This document shows positions 35,228 to 44,712 of a stretch of 45,108 bases of DNA, one piece after another (position 1 is the stretch's first letter; each line of letters begins with the position of its first letter). The DNA lies in contig DAOLNV010000004.1 in assembly GCA_035416745.1 (NCBI GenBank), positions 73,875-118,982 of the forward strand, written 5' to 3'. The notes below the pieces were generated by a model that did not search any database, was not told the origin of the DNA, and was given only the letters and a program-made list of their open reading frames with translations. Both the position numbers and the translations under genes were made by a program. The stretch comes from Candidatus Hydrogenedentota bacterium. GTDB lineage: Bacteria > Hydrogenedentota > Hydrogenedentia > Hydrogenedentales > SLHB01.

Positions 35228-36565
35228 CTACCCTTCGTTCTCCGCCCGGACCATTTGCGCGAGATTCCGGAGGTAATCCCACGAATAGATGCCGGTGGTG
35301 TGGCCGTCGGACCACTCGAACGACACGGCGTAGTTGCCGAGGTAGTTGATCTTCGAGAACCGGATATCGTCCGGGACCGTGCCGGGATCGAGCAGTCTTG
35401 TGCCCGTGTATTCGTCAATACATACGGCGCAGGGACACGCCGCCCGCAACGCCTTGTTCGGGACCGTCGCCTCGAAGCCGTCCGGCCACGCGATCTTCAC
35501 CGCATGCTCGAGTTCGATGACGTCCGGCATCTTCTGTTTGCCCGCACGGCTCGCCCCGACCGCCCTATGGACGCTCTCGGCCAGTCGCGCCATCACCTCG
35601 AGGCCGGCGCCGGCGTCGGGCATCGACAAGTCGGATAATCCCAGCACGATCGGCAATTCGGCAAGCGTCTGGAGCCCGAAGCGCTCCTGCAACGTCCCTT
35701 GGCTGCGGCCGAAGGGGTAGTGGGTCTTTCCGCACTCGTCGCACGTGAACGAGCACATGTTCTCGACCACGCCGAGCACGGGCACGTTGACCGTCTCGAA
35801 CATGAGGATGCCCTTCGCGACATCTACCAGCGACAGGGCTTGCGGCGTGCTCACGATTACCGCGCCGTCGAGGGCGGCCCGTTGCACGATGGTCAATTGC
35901 ACGTCGCCGGTGCCGGGCGGCATATCGATGATGAGGTAATCGAGTTTGCCCCAATCGGTCATCGCGAGAATCTGGGACGTGTAGTTCGAAACCATGGGCC
36001 CGCGCATAACGGCAGGCGATTCGCCCAGCACGAACCCGAGCGACATCACCTTCATGCCGTGAATGTCCAAGGGAACGATCTTGTTGTTCCGGCCCCTTAC
36101 TTGGGGGCGATGAACATTGAACAGGGTGGGAAATGACGGCCCGTAAATGTCGGTATCCAACAGACCGACGGCATGACCCTCGCGCACCATGGCCATGGCG
36201 AGGTGGGCGGCCACCGTCGACTTGCCGACCCCGCCTTTGCACGCAGACACCGCGATAACGGTCTCGACACTCTTGAGGTTCTCGGTGACCTGCGGCGCGC
36301 CTTGCCCCTGATAACGCCGCGGGGCCTGAGCACTCATCTCGATGTCGACGTTCTTGACGCCCCGCAGGGCGCCCACCGCCTTTTTGCACGACTCCACGAA
36401 ATGGCTTTTCATCGGGCAAGCGGGCGTCGTCAGCTCCAAGGTAAAACGAACGTTGCCGCCGTCGATCTGAAGATTCTTGATAAACCCGCAGGACACAATA
36501 TCGCGTCCGAGGTCAGGGTCGATGATGTGACGCATCGAGTCGAGGACTTGTTTCTCGTTCGGCAT
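35228..36565 (-). CDS. Mrp/NBP35-type Fe-S carrier ATPase fused to DUF971
   Basis: A 445-residue three-domain protein. An N-terminal MIP18/DUF59 domain (about 1-75, with the TTPACP cysteine C50) precedes a ParA-like Mrp ATPase (about 100-345): deviant Walker A CKGGVGKST (109-117), DTDIYGPS, MPPGTGD, and CxxC C275-C278, the expected Fe-S ligand pair. A C-terminal DUF971 domain (about 350-445; CPCAVCIDEYTG, GNYAVSFEWSDGHTTGIYSWDYLR) follows. Mrp proteins assemble or carry Fe-S clusters. DUF971 is also found at the N-terminus of gamma-butyrobetaine hydroxylases and often goes with Fe-S genes. GGAGAGT lies before the ATG. Confidence 0.93.
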   Translation of the reverse strand: MPNEKQVLDSMRHIIDPDLGRDIVSCGFIKNLQIDGGNVRFTLELTTPACPMKSHFVESCKKAVGALRGVKNVDIEMSAQAPRRYQGQGAPQVTENLKSVETVIAVSACKGGVGKSTVAAHLAMAMVREGHAVGLLDTDIYGPSFPTLFNVHRPQVRGRNNKIVPLDIHGMKVMSLGFVLGESPAVMRGPMVSNYTSQILAMTDWGKLDYLIIDMPPGTGDVQLTIVQRAALDGAVIVSTPQALSLVDVAKGILMFETVNVPVLGVVENMCSFTCDECGKTHYPFGRSQGTLQERFGLQTLAELPIVLGLSDLSMPDAGAGLEVMARLAESVHRAVGASRAGKQKMPDVIELEHAVKIAWPDGFEATVPNKALRAACPCAVCIDEYTGTRLLDPGTVPDDIRFSKINYLGNYAVSFEWSDGHTTGIYSWDYLRNLAQMVRAENEG

Positions 36566-36583
36566 GGGACTCTCCTTCGGCCG

Positions 36584-38299
36584 TTATGGCGTACGGGCTT
36601 GAATCGCTTCCGCGAGCCTTTGGCGCAGTTGCGGGAGGGCGTAGGGATCCTGGGTGCATGCCGCCCATGTGGGGACGGCTTCCCGCACGATTTCCTCGAC
36701 CGCGGCTGCGCCGCCGCGCTGTTCGAGGAGAACGAAGTATTCATAATCTTCCATGCCGTCCCGGAGGCTCTTGAGGCGCATGGAAGCTACAGGCCCCTCG
36801 ATGCCCGCATCACTTCCCGGATAGAGCAGTGCGCCTTCGCCGTTCCAGTAGCCGCGAAAGCCGGGTTCGTCCCACGGATTGCGCTCCGGGCTGCCCCAAT
36901 AGCACGTTGACCAGTAGAGAAGGCCCGTGATGCCGTACCGCCGGTTGAGCCATGGCGCGATGCGGTAACTCACGAGGGGAAAATCGAGCTGCCAATACGG
37001 CGGATCGTTTTCCTTTACCTGCTCGTATTCGGGATGGTAGGCGGGGGCGCGCTGGACAAGAGCGGTGTAGCTCCACACGTCGTCGCCCTGGGCCTGTTTT
37101 TCCTTGACACTGGGCTCATGGATGAAACCGAACAGGGGGCACCAGATATCGATGGCATCGTCCAGCATGCCCCATTCAGGATTTTGGGTGTACGGCTGCT
37201 CGACCACGAGACGGCGGATACCCGGTTCGGCTTCCTGGACCATCGCACCGAGGGTGCGAACCCTCTCGTACTCCTCGGGGGTGTTGGGCTCATCGAGCAT
37301 GTAGTGGTACGAGCGTTCCGCCCAGCCCTTGCTCTTCAGATAGGCGTACCAGGACCGGAAGAAGTTCAGTGCCTTGTCGCGGTTGGCGCCCGTCACGTCG
37401 TCAAAGGGCGCGCGCGGAATCTCGAGATTGGTCACGTGATAACGTTCCACGAAAGCAGTGATTTCGGCGTCCACCGCCGAGAAGTCCGCCGTACCGTCTT
37501 CCTGAACCGCGGGCCATAAACGACGGGGGAATGCCGGATTGATGCGGTGTTCCGCCAGCATGGCTTCGCAGCGTTCCTCGATATCCCGGAAATCCTCCGA
37601 GTTTCGGTCCATGCCGAGATATGAGGCCACACCGTCAACGCCGCCGAAATGGTTTTCGTGGGTGGGCCCGTCGGGAAGCGCGAAGTTCCATACCGTCAGC
37701 GCGACGGGGAGCTCGACGCCGGCTATCCCCGCTCCCGAAACCCGCACGGCACTGGTATAGGCTCCGGCGGGGGCGTCCTTGGGAACGGTCACGTCCACCC
37801 AGACTACCTGATTCCGGCCTTGCCAGACGTCGAAGCCGTTGCCGCCGAAACGTCCAGGCTGTAACGTGCCTTCCTCGCCGTTCCAGCGCGGTTTTCCGAG
37901 CGCTTCTCCCGTATAGGGGTTCACGAAAGGAACAAGCGGGTCGGGCACGAGCCCCGGTCCCTCGGTGGCCTTGTACCCTCCACGGCGAATGGGCACGCAC
38001 TCTTCGCGAAACAGGCGCACGTTGGCTTCGGGGATGACGTAGTCGCCGTTCTTCAGGGGGTCTATGGCCACTTGGACATTCGTGAGCACTGTTCCTTCGG
38101 CGAAGACCGCGACCTGAAAGGACTCCGTCTCGTTTTTCGCGGCGCTGATGGTTGCGGTTGCGTCACCCTGGGTCGTATCGGTGGGACGGAGGCGCACCGT
38201 CGAGGGCAGGCACCTTACCGCGGCCGGGGACTGCGCCCATCCTTCCGAGGCGGCCCAGCACAGGCTCGATATCACGATTAAGGCAACGATGGTTCGCAT
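36584..38299 (-). CDS. Secreted DUF4091 glycoside-hydrolase-like protein
   Basis: A 571-residue exported protein with a signal peptide (MRTIVALIVISSLCWAASEGWA). The N-terminal half is a beta-sandwich (FQVAVFAEGT... VPIRRGGYKAT... GRNQVVWVDVTVPKDAPAGAY...). The C-terminal half is a TIM-barrel-like region with HYMLDEPNTPEEY, typical of DUF4091, and GLLYWSTCYWG...DEPGFRGYWNGEGALLYPG, ending with LRDGMEDYEY, a strong hallmark of the family. These are putative glycoside hydrolases of unknown specificity common in PVC-type genomes. It follows the divergent region at 38300-38588 and precedes the mrp gene by 18 bp, so the two may be cotranscribed. Confidence 0.88.
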   Translation of the reverse strand: MRTIVALIVISSLCWAASEGWAQSPAAVRCLPSTVRLRPTDTTQGDATATISAAKNETESFQVAVFAEGTVLTNVQVAIDPLKNGDYVIPEANVRLFREECVPIRRGGYKATEGPGLVPDPLVPFVNPYTGEALGKPRWNGEEGTLQPGRFGGNGFDVWQGRNQVVWVDVTVPKDAPAGAYTSAVRVSGAGIAGVELPVALTVWNFALPDGPTHENHFGGVDGVASYLGMDRNSEDFRDIEERCEAMLAEHRINPAFPRRLWPAVQEDGTADFSAVDAEITAFVERYHVTNLEIPRAPFDDVTGANRDKALNFFRSWYAYLKSKGWAERSYHYMLDEPNTPEEYERVRTLGAMVQEAEPGIRRLVVEQPYTQNPEWGMLDDAIDIWCPLFGFIHEPSVKEKQAQGDDVWSYTALVQRAPAYHPEYEQVKENDPPYWQLDFPLVSYRIAPWLNRRYGITGLLYWSTCYWGSPERNPWDEPGFRGYWNGEGALLYPGSDAGIEGPVASMRLKSLRDGMEDYEYFVLLEQRGGAAAVEEIVREAVPTWAACTQDPYALPQLRQRLAEAIQARTP

Positions 38300-38588
38300 A
38301 TTGCGGGCCTCCCTGGTCAGAAGACAGCGGTTCTTCCTTCTTTCGCAGCACGTTTTGGGGTTTTGCGCACTGAGATCCTAATGTATAAGCGTTTTTTTAT
38401 CAAGCGCTTGTGACGGTGATGCGCGCAAAGGCCCGGGGCGACGACGGGTCAACGGCGTTGCGTCAAGGGTGACCGTTGCGTTACGATTAGTCAGGCTGTG
38501 ACGCATCGAAAAGAGTAGAACCGGCGGGCCTGCACAGCGTGCCGATAGCGTCATTCTATCTGTCGGACAAGGGAAGGAGCGTTCTCGG
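38300..38588. other. Divergent promoter region, DUF4091 / DUF1080-like genes
   Basis: Non-coding, with an AT-rich block at about 38380-38402 inside GC-rich DNA. It contains the CAAGCGCTTG palindrome (listed separately). I do not see a convincing -10/-35 pair on either strand. Confidence 0.5.
38401..38410. promoter_or_regulatory. CAAGCGCTTG palindrome, LacI-type operator candidate
   Basis: A perfect 10-bp palindrome with the central CG typical of LacI/GalR-family operators, next to a T-rich run (ATAAGCGTTTTTTTAT). It lies between two divergent carbohydrate-type secreted-protein genes, about 100 bp from one start and 180 bp from the other. Confidence 0.4.
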
Positions 38589-39332
38589 ATGCGATGTTCA
38601 ACGTATTGGGCCGCGCGGCTTATCTGTGGGGCGATGGTATGGATCGCGCTTGTATTTCCGGCACTGGGCGCCGAAGGAGACAGCGCCGATGGCGAGACGA
38701 CGGCATCGCCCCCCGCGGAAATGAAGGGTTTGCCGCTGCTGCATTTCGAGGCGTTCGAAAAAGACCCCGCGGAAACACTGAACCAGTGGAAACCGACTGA
38801 TCCCAAGGCGTGGGCCATCGTCGAGACGGAGCAAGGCCACGCCTATGCCTTGCAGGGCAAGAGCGATTACAACCCGCCCGTACGGTCTCCCCTAAACATC
38901 TCGCTTCTCACCACACTCGATGTGACCGATTTCGTTCTTCAGGCGGACATGAAACAGACGGGCACGGAATATGGGCATCGGGACATGTGCATCTTCTTCG
39001 GATATCAGGATCCCTCCCATTTCTATTACGTGCACATTGCGACCAAAGCCGACGAGCACGCGAATTCTGTGTTCATCGTCAATAACGAACCGCGCCTCTC
39101 GATCGCCAGAGAGCGCACGGATGGCACGGATTGGGGCTCCGGCGTGTATCACAAGGTGCGCGTCGAGCGCGATTGTACGTCCGGCTCCATCAAGGTGTTT
39201 TTCGACGACATGAGCAAGCCGATCATGACCGCTGAAGACAAGACGTTCCTTTACGGGAAGGTGGGATTCGGCTCGTTTGACGATACCGGCATCGTTGATA
39301 ATGTGACGTTGTGGGGGAAGAAGAAGGGATAG
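38589..39332 (+). CDS. Secreted concanavalin-like protein (DUF1080/LamG type)
   Basis: A 247-residue exported protein. A signal peptide (about 1-27, ending near ALGA) precedes a beta-sandwich (about 45-245). Features include the LLHFEAFEKD start, DVTDFVLQADMKQTG, CIFFGYQDPSHFYYVHIA, YHKVRVERDCTSGSIKVFFDD and YGKVGFGSFDDTGIVDNVTLWG at the end. These match the 3-keto-disaccharide hydrolase (DUF1080) and related lectin/glucanase folds; catalytic residues cannot be assigned, so it may bind rather than cleave glycans. AAGGAG lies 10 bases before the ATG. The hybrid kinase gene follows after 43 bp, so the two are probably cotranscribed. Confidence 0.78.
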   Translation: MRCSTYWAARLICGAMVWIALVFPALGAEGDSADGETTASPPAEMKGLPLLHFEAFEKDPAETLNQWKPTDPKAWAIVETEQGHAYALQGKSDYNPPVRSPLNISLLTTLDVTDFVLQADMKQTGTEYGHRDMCIFFGYQDPSHFYYVHIATKADEHANSVFIVNNEPRLSIARERTDGTDWGSGVYHKVRVERDCTSGSIKVFFDDMSKPIMTAEDKTFLYGKVGFGSFDDTGIVDNVTLWGKKKG

Positions 39333-39375
39333 GCCAGCCTCTTTCTTTTTTCTGGTCAGGGAGAACACGGTATTC

Positions 39376-41883
39376 ATGAAGTGCGAGTGGTGTGGGGTCC
39401 ACGGTTCCGTGGGCTTCTGCGTCGAGTGCAAGAAACTGCTTTGCGAAGACTGCGCCGAGACCTGCGCCAATTGCGGGGGAGCAATCTGTCACGAGCACGT
39501 GCGGGAGACGGCCTATCGCCGGTTGTGCCCGGCGTGCATGCGCGAGCGCAACGCGCAATTCGCGGCCGTCATTGACGAGATGCAGCGCCACGCCTACGAA
39601 ATGGCGAACCAGACCGACGGGCAGATGGGCCTGTTCTTCGAGCGCCTGATCGACGTGCTCGAGCAAGTGCGGCGGCGCGACAGGGACCTTCAGGAGGCCC
39701 AGTCGCAACTCGAGGAGCGCATCGCGCTTCGCACCAATGCGCTCCACCGCCAGGTGCACGAGTACCAGCGGCAGGTCCAGGAAAGGGAAGCTGCCTATCA
39801 CAACATGGCGGCCATGAGAGAAGCCGCCATTCAGGCCAGCCGCGCCAAGAACCTGTTTCTGGCCAACACCAGCCACGAAATCCGCACGCCCATGAACGGC
39901 GTGATCGCCATGACTGACCTGCTTCTGGATACCGGTCTGACTCCAATCCAGCGGCGCTACGTCGAGACCATTCAGCGTTCCGGGCGCGCCTTGCTGGCGC
40001 TGGTGGGCGACATTCTGGACTACTCGCGGATCGAGGCGGGGCGCCTCACCATCACTCCAATCCCCTTCGACCTTGAGGTGACGATCACGGATGTTGTGGA
40101 ACTGCTGGCGCCCCGCGCGGAAGAAAAGGGCCTGGCCCTTATCATGCGCTATGCGCCCAATGCTCCCCGGAGGCTGATTGGTGACGCGGGGCGCATGCGT
40201 CAAATCCTGACCAACCTTATCGGTAACGCCATCAAGTTCACCCACCAGGGCCATGTCCTGGTAAATACCGAGTGCCTCGGCATGGATGAGGAGCGGGCCA
40301 TTCTCCGAATCGCCGTCGAGGATACGGGAATCGGGATTCCCGAATCGCGGATGAACGACATTTTCCGCCAGTTCGTTCAGGCCGACAACATCACGTACCA
40401 GCACTACGGCGGCACGGGGCTGGGATTGCCCATTACGCACAAGCTGGCACGAATGATGGGCGGACGGATTGGGGTCAAGAGCAAGGAAGGCGGCGGGTCG
40501 CGTTTCCGGGTGACGCTGCCGTTCGCGCTGGATCAAGAGGCCGCTCTCATTCCCGTTGGCGGGCACGGCGATTTGGCCGGTTTGCGGATTCTCATTGTGG
40601 ACCCGAGCCAGGTAAGCCAGCACATTCTCTATGAACAGATAAGCAGTTGGAAACTTCGCAGCGAGACGGCATCGACCCGCGAAAAGGCATTGGCGGGGTT
40701 GCGGGCCATGGAGCGCGAGGGCGATCCCTTTCATATGACCCTCATCAGCCATCAACCCGGCCAATTGGACGCCATCGAGCTGGGCGAGGCCATTAAGGCG
40801 TCGCCGGATATCGAGAAGACCGTGTTGGTGATGCTTTCGCGGTCGGGTCAGCGCGGAGATGCGGCCCGTGCGGCCGCGGCGGGATTTGCCGCCTACTTGA
40901 GCGGCATCCTGCGCAGCAGCGAATTGCATGCTATGCTCTGCGCGGTCTGGTCGGCCCATACCAGCGGCAAGAAAGGCGGGCTCATCACGCGCCACACCAT
41001 CGCCGAGGCCCGTGAAACGGGAAAGGTGAGGGAATCCCGGCCGAAACCCTATATCAACGCGAGTATTCTGGTGGTTGACGACGAGCCGGTGAATCGGGAA
41101 GTCGCGATCGAGGTGCTCAATGCGCTGGGATGCCAGGTTACCGTGGCTGGCAATGGCCGCGAGGGCATCGAGAGATATCGCGAAGGCCAGTTCGACGCCG
41201 TCTTGATGGATTGCGAAATGCCGGTCCTGGACGGGTACGAGGCGGCCCGCGCGATTCGGCAAGGCGAGGGCAAGGCGAGCCACGTGCCCATTATTGCGAT
41301 GACGGGTCACGCGTCTGACCTCGAACAGGCCAAGTCCATTGCGTCAGGGATGGACGACCATATCGTGAAACCGGTCGAACCCCACGTGCTGATGGGCTTG
41401 CTCATGCGCTGGCTTTATAAACAACCTGCCGGCGTGCCGGAGGAAGGCATGCCGATTAAGGAGACCGTCATGCCCGAGAAGAACGAATCGGCGGGAGGAA
41501 AGGAATCCGCCGCAGATGAGCCGATGGTGCTCGATAAATCCCGCGCGCTGGACGTGGCGGGCGGGAGCCCGAGAATCCTCAAACGTGTTACCAGCGTGTT
41601 CCTCGAGAACTTCCCAAAACAGGTGGCAGAACTGGCGGACGCGCTTGCGGAAGGACAGCGCGAGCTCGTTCAGCGAAAGGCCCACGCCCTCAAGAGCGCC
41701 GCGGCCTCTCTGGGCGGCGCCCGTGTCAACGAGATTGCCCTGGAGATCGAGACGGCCGCGAAAGAGGACCGCTTGGCGGAAGCTCAGGAGCGCTACGGCA
41801 AAGAACTTCTCACCGAGTTCGCCCGCCTGAAAAGGGCCCTTGAGGAAGTCGACTGGGACAAGGAGGCCGCCGCGTTGTCATAG
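39376..41883 (+). CDS. Soluble hybrid histidine kinase with N-terminal zinc-finger module (Zn-HK-pseudoREC-REC-HPt)
   Basis: An 835-residue cytoplasmic kinase. Residues 1-55 form a cysteine-rich module (C3, C6, C15, C18, C23, C26, C30, C33, C38, H39, H41, C51, C54), then a coiled-coil (about 90-155). The dimerisation domain has H167 (NTSHEIRTPMNGV), and the ATPase domain has LTNLIGNAIKF, EDTGIGIP and GGTGLGL. The first receiver (about 395-520) is degenerate: its acceptor position reads LISHQPG, without Asp. The second receiver has D612 (LMDCEMP) and a KP pair, and the HPt domain has H770 (KAHALKSAAASLGG). There is no transmembrane segment, so the zinc module may sense an intracellular signal. 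Confidence 0.93.
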   Translation: MKCEWCGVHGSVGFCVECKKLLCEDCAETCANCGGAICHEHVRETAYRRLCPACMRERNAQFAAVIDEMQRHAYEMANQTDGQMGLFFERLIDVLEQVRRRDRDLQEAQSQLEERIALRTNALHRQVHEYQRQVQEREAAYHNMAAMREAAIQASRAKNLFLANTSHEIRTPMNGVIAMTDLLLDTGLTPIQRRYVETIQRSGRALLALVGDILDYSRIEAGRLTITPIPFDLEVTITDVVELLAPRAEEKGLALIMRYAPNAPRRLIGDAGRMRQILTNLIGNAIKFTHQGHVLVNTECLGMDEERAILRIAVEDTGIGIPESRMNDIFRQFVQADNITYQHYGGTGLGLPITHKLARMMGGRIGVKSKEGGGSRFRVTLPFALDQEAALIPVGGHGDLAGLRILIVDPSQVSQHILYEQISSWKLRSETASTREKALAGLRAMEREGDPFHMTLISHQPGQLDAIELGEAIKASPDIEKTVLVMLSRSGQRGDAARAAAAGFAAYLSGILRSSELHAMLCAVWSAHTSGKKGGLITRHTIAEARETGKVRESRPKPYINASILVVDDEPVNREVAIEVLNALGCQVTVAGNGREGIERYREGQFDAVLMDCEMPVLDGYEAARAIRQGEGKASHVPIIAMTGHASDLEQAKSIASGMDDHIVKPVEPHVLMGLLMRWLYKQPAGVPEEGMPIKETVMPEKNESAGGKESAADEPMVLDKSRALDVAGGSPRILKRVTSVFLENFPKQVAELADALAEGQRELVQRKAHALKSAAASLGGARVNEIALEIETAAKEDRLAEAQERYGKELLTEFARLKRALEEVDWDKEAAALS

Positions 41884-42016
41884 CGGCTTTGCCACGAACG
41901 GGGGGCGCGGCTGCCAAGGAGGCCGTTCCGAGGTCCTCGCGTATTGGGGCGGGGCGCAAATCCGCCGCATTCTGAGGTGGCGGCCGGAATCCCTTCAGGG
42001 AACCCTGCGACAGTCT

Positions 42017-43420
42017 TCATGGCGCGGGCTCGATACCGCCGCACCAGACGATATCGCCTTGAAGACCGCCGCTGCCGGTCAGAGGCATCCCGGCATCGTC
42101 CATGCCATTGGGTCCGACGCTGTAAAGCAGAAAACCGCTTTCGTCGGTCTTGTAGATGTAAGAATTCCCCGAGAAAGTATCGAGGGGCAGATTCTCCAGG
42201 TATTGCGGTGCAAGCTGTCCGAGTATTTCAGGATACTTGCCGGTATCGCGCTGAAACGTTTTGATTGCGAGGGCGATTCGCGCCAAGTCGGCGAGGGCGA
42301 TGTGGCGCTCGAATGCCTGGGAGGCTCTCACGAGTGCGGGCGCCGTGATCTGCACCATCGCTTTCCAGGGCAACACGAAACGGCCTTGTTTGGCGTCAAT
42401 GGCCTCGAGCGGCGCCATGAGCGCCCGCCGTTTCGCATAGTCTTCTTCCTGGAGGGCTTCGGCGAGAGTTGACGCGACTCCGTTCAGGGCGGTCACTCCG
42501 GGTGTATAGTAAAATACCCGGGTGAGCAGGTTGCGTCCTGCCTGCGGGCGCCCCGAGTATGCCGCCACAAAACACCGCTCGCCGTTAATGAAACGCACCA
42601 GGTTTTCGCGTTCTCGCAGCGCTTCCAACTCCGCATAGAGTTCCTTGGGCACGGCTGAAGGCAGTTCGTGGCCGTGCAGGATGCGTTCGAGCGAGTTCAG
42701 GGCGATGGAGGCGGCTGCCGCATGCACCAGCCCCGTGATGAGCAGGGGATCGCCTTTGAGGTCGTTTGCCAGCCGCATGTTGACGGCGACCCATTTCAGC
42801 GCTTCCTCGGTGTTGCCCTGTTCCGCCTCCCAGACCGCCTTGTACGCTATGTTGCGCGCGAGGTCGCGCACTACGGCTAAGTCGGGCAAGACGGCGGCGG
42901 GGTTTGCCGCCGGGCCCGTCAGAGAGGCGTAGTTGCCGAACTCGCATCCGGGCATCGTACGGGCCTCGAGTACCTTTGCCAGCTCGGGCTCCATGGCCAG
43001 CATGTGAGCTTCAATCACGCGCAACTCATCTTCGGAGAGCGGGGCGTAATTGCGGTTGTCGTCCTTCCGGCGCCGTGCGCAGGCGGTAACGTCGGCGAAC
43101 CGCTCGCGCAGCTCCTCCCGGCCGGTGGCCGCCAGCGCGGCCTCGATATTCTGCCCTGCCGCGCGATAGATGAGCGCGGCGTTTTCCATGGGCGGCAGGT
43201 TTCCCACGCCCAACTCGGCGAAAGTAGCCGGCCTGCCCGCCTCGCGCAAGCGGTCCAATTGCGCCGCAAGCCTCTTCACAAGGAGCTGGTCGATTGCCGC
43301 ATAAACCGCCAACAGGCAGACGAGCGCCACCGCCAGCCAGCGCCAATGACGGAATGGCCAGGAGACAACCCGGAAGAAGGGACTTCTCTGTTTATTCTCA
43401 ACTTCGCCGTGACCGCGCAT
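42017..43420 (-). CDS. Membrane-anchored protein with pseudopilin-like C-terminus
   Basis: A 467-residue protein. One N-terminal helix (WRWLAVALVCLLAVYAAI, about 27-45) follows a basic cytoplasmic start. A long, mostly helical middle (about 50-350; tetratricopeptide-like AVWEAEQGNTEEALKWVAVNM and similar) is followed by a tail (about 385-455) resembling GspG-type major pseudopilins: LARIALAIKTFQRDTGKYPEILGQLAPQYL, LPLDTFSG and LLYSVGPNGMDD. Planctomycete-type genomes encode many such proteins of unknown role. GGAGG lies about 9 bases before the ATG. It converges with the hybrid kinase. Confidence 0.72.
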   Translation of the reverse strand: MRGHGEVENKQRSPFFRVVSWPFRHWRWLAVALVCLLAVYAAIDQLLVKRLAAQLDRLREAGRPATFAELGVGNLPPMENAALIYRAAGQNIEAALAATGREELRERFADVTACARRRKDDNRNYAPLSEDELRVIEAHMLAMEPELAKVLEARTMPGCEFGNYASLTGPAANPAAVLPDLAVVRDLARNIAYKAVWEAEQGNTEEALKWVAVNMRLANDLKGDPLLITGLVHAAAASIALNSLERILHGHELPSAVPKELYAELEALRERENLVRFINGERCFVAAYSGRPQAGRNLLTRVFYYTPGVTALNGVASTLAEALQEEDYAKRRALMAPLEAIDAKQGRFVLPWKAMVQITAPALVRASQAFERHIALADLARIALAIKTFQRDTGKYPEILGQLAPQYLENLPLDTFSGNSYIYKTDESGFLLYSVGPNGMDDAGMPLTGSGGLQGDIVWCGGIEPAP

Positions 43421-43623
43421 GGGCGGTTCCTCCTGTGCATTTCAGCATAGACAAGACAATGCAAACAGAGCAATAACGTTTGACGCGGGAAACGAGCACC
43501 CGCACGATGAGCGGCACGCGTGCAGTACCGTTGTCCCGCCTAGGGGCTTCGCTTTCGTTGCGTGGACGCAATGGACAAGCTGGACCGGGCGAAAGTGCTG
43601 CCTGACCGCACTGCCTTCCCTGC

Positions 43624-44670
43624 CTATTCGTTAAAGGCCTTTCGCATGGCGGCGATGTTGCGGGCGTTGCCGGAACCGTCGTCAGGCGGAAGGGTGGTCT
43701 CGGGGTCGGGCCGCGCGAATCCGTACATGCCGGCTTCCGCGAATGCCGGGTCGGCCAGCACGGCGGCCGCGTTGTGCGCGTCGCCCCAGCCGCAGATGCA
43801 CTGGATAAGCCGGGTATTCGGCCCGACGGCGTCCTTGACGGCTTGGAGTTTGCTGGAGTCCGAATGTTCGTTCATGAGCCAGTCGACCTCGCGCAACATG
43901 GCCGAGCCAGCAACCTGGGGATGCTGGAGATCGAAGCAGGTCAGCCAGATGACGCAATCGGGTTTCGTCGATTTGGCAGCGGTACGGATGCGTTTCCAGC
44001 AGCGGTCGACGGCGCGGCGGTTGAATTCGGTGATGGCTGCTTCGTCCATAGCCTCAGCACCCGGAAAGGGCGCATTGAACAGCTCCTGGTACATCTGCTT
44101 CTCGCAATCCAGCCAGGTGTATTGTTTATCAGGATAGAAATGAGACGCGTTGTACACCCAATCGATCATAAACCCGTCGATGCCGGTCTTCGTCAGCACC
44201 TCGCGGATGACGCGGTCCAGGTAATCGAGATACGTGTTGGTGAACGGGATGGCGATGGCGTTTGGCAGGTCGTGGACCTCGTCCGGGTGCGTTTTGCTCC
44301 AGTAGGCGTTAGCGCCGATGCAGAAATAGCCCATGACGCGCATTCCGGCCTCGTGGCCCAGCCGCGTCAGTTCCGCGAGGAAATCGCCTTGTATGCCCGG
44401 TTGCACCGGGGCCACTTCGCTGCGGTACCACGCATAGCCGGGGCAACTCACGCAGAACGTCTGGATGGTGTTGACGCCCATGTCGCGGTACCACTCGAGA
44501 TGCGCCTTGGGCGACGCCTGGGCGTACATGCCCGGGGGCGCGAATCCCTCGGCAGCCCAATTGAAGTCGATGCAGAAAGCCTTGATGCGAGCCTGCGGCG
44601 CCGGCGTTTCCCCGGCAGCCGCCCCCACCGCAACACCCGTCAACAGAATGCATGAAATTGTCGCGCGCAT
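43624..44670 (-). CDS. Secreted TIM-barrel glycoside-hydrolase-like protein
   Basis: A 348-residue exported protein. A signal peptide (MRATISCILLTGVAVGAAAG) precedes a probable TIM barrel: IKAFCIDFNWA (strand 1), VNTIQTFCVSC, MRVMGYFCIGAN, IDGFMIDWVYN (D166, D170), DCVIWLTCFD and RLIQCICGWGD. The layout resembles hypothetical glycosyl hydrolases and alpha-L-fucosidase-like proteins of PVC-type genomes, with D166/D170 possible catalytic residues; I cannot name a family. GGGTGA lies 5 bases before the ATG at 44670; an upstream in-frame start would bury the signal peptide. Two operator-like palindromes lie upstream. Confidence 0.75.
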   Translation of the reverse strand: MRATISCILLTGVAVGAAAGETPAPQARIKAFCIDFNWAAEGFAPPGMYAQASPKAHLEWYRDMGVNTIQTFCVSCPGYAWYRSEVAPVQPGIQGDFLAELTRLGHEAGMRVMGYFCIGANAYWSKTHPDEVHDLPNAIAIPFTNTYLDYLDRVIREVLTKTGIDGFMIDWVYNASHFYPDKQYTWLDCEKQMYQELFNAPFPGAEAMDEAAITEFNRRAVDRCWKRIRTAAKSTKPDCVIWLTCFDLQHPQVAGSAMLREVDWLMNEHSDSSKLQAVKDAVGPNTRLIQCICGWGDAHNAAAVLADPAFAEAGMYGFARPDPETTLPPDDGSGNARNIAAMRKAFNE

Positions 44671-44712
44671 GATTGTCACCCCGCAGGTTGGGCCTACACC
44701 TATTTCAATTTG

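Noticed and set aside
39223..41310. A 695-codon open frame antisense to the zinc-finger kinase
   Set aside because: Shadow of an intact hybrid kinase; no recognisable domain.
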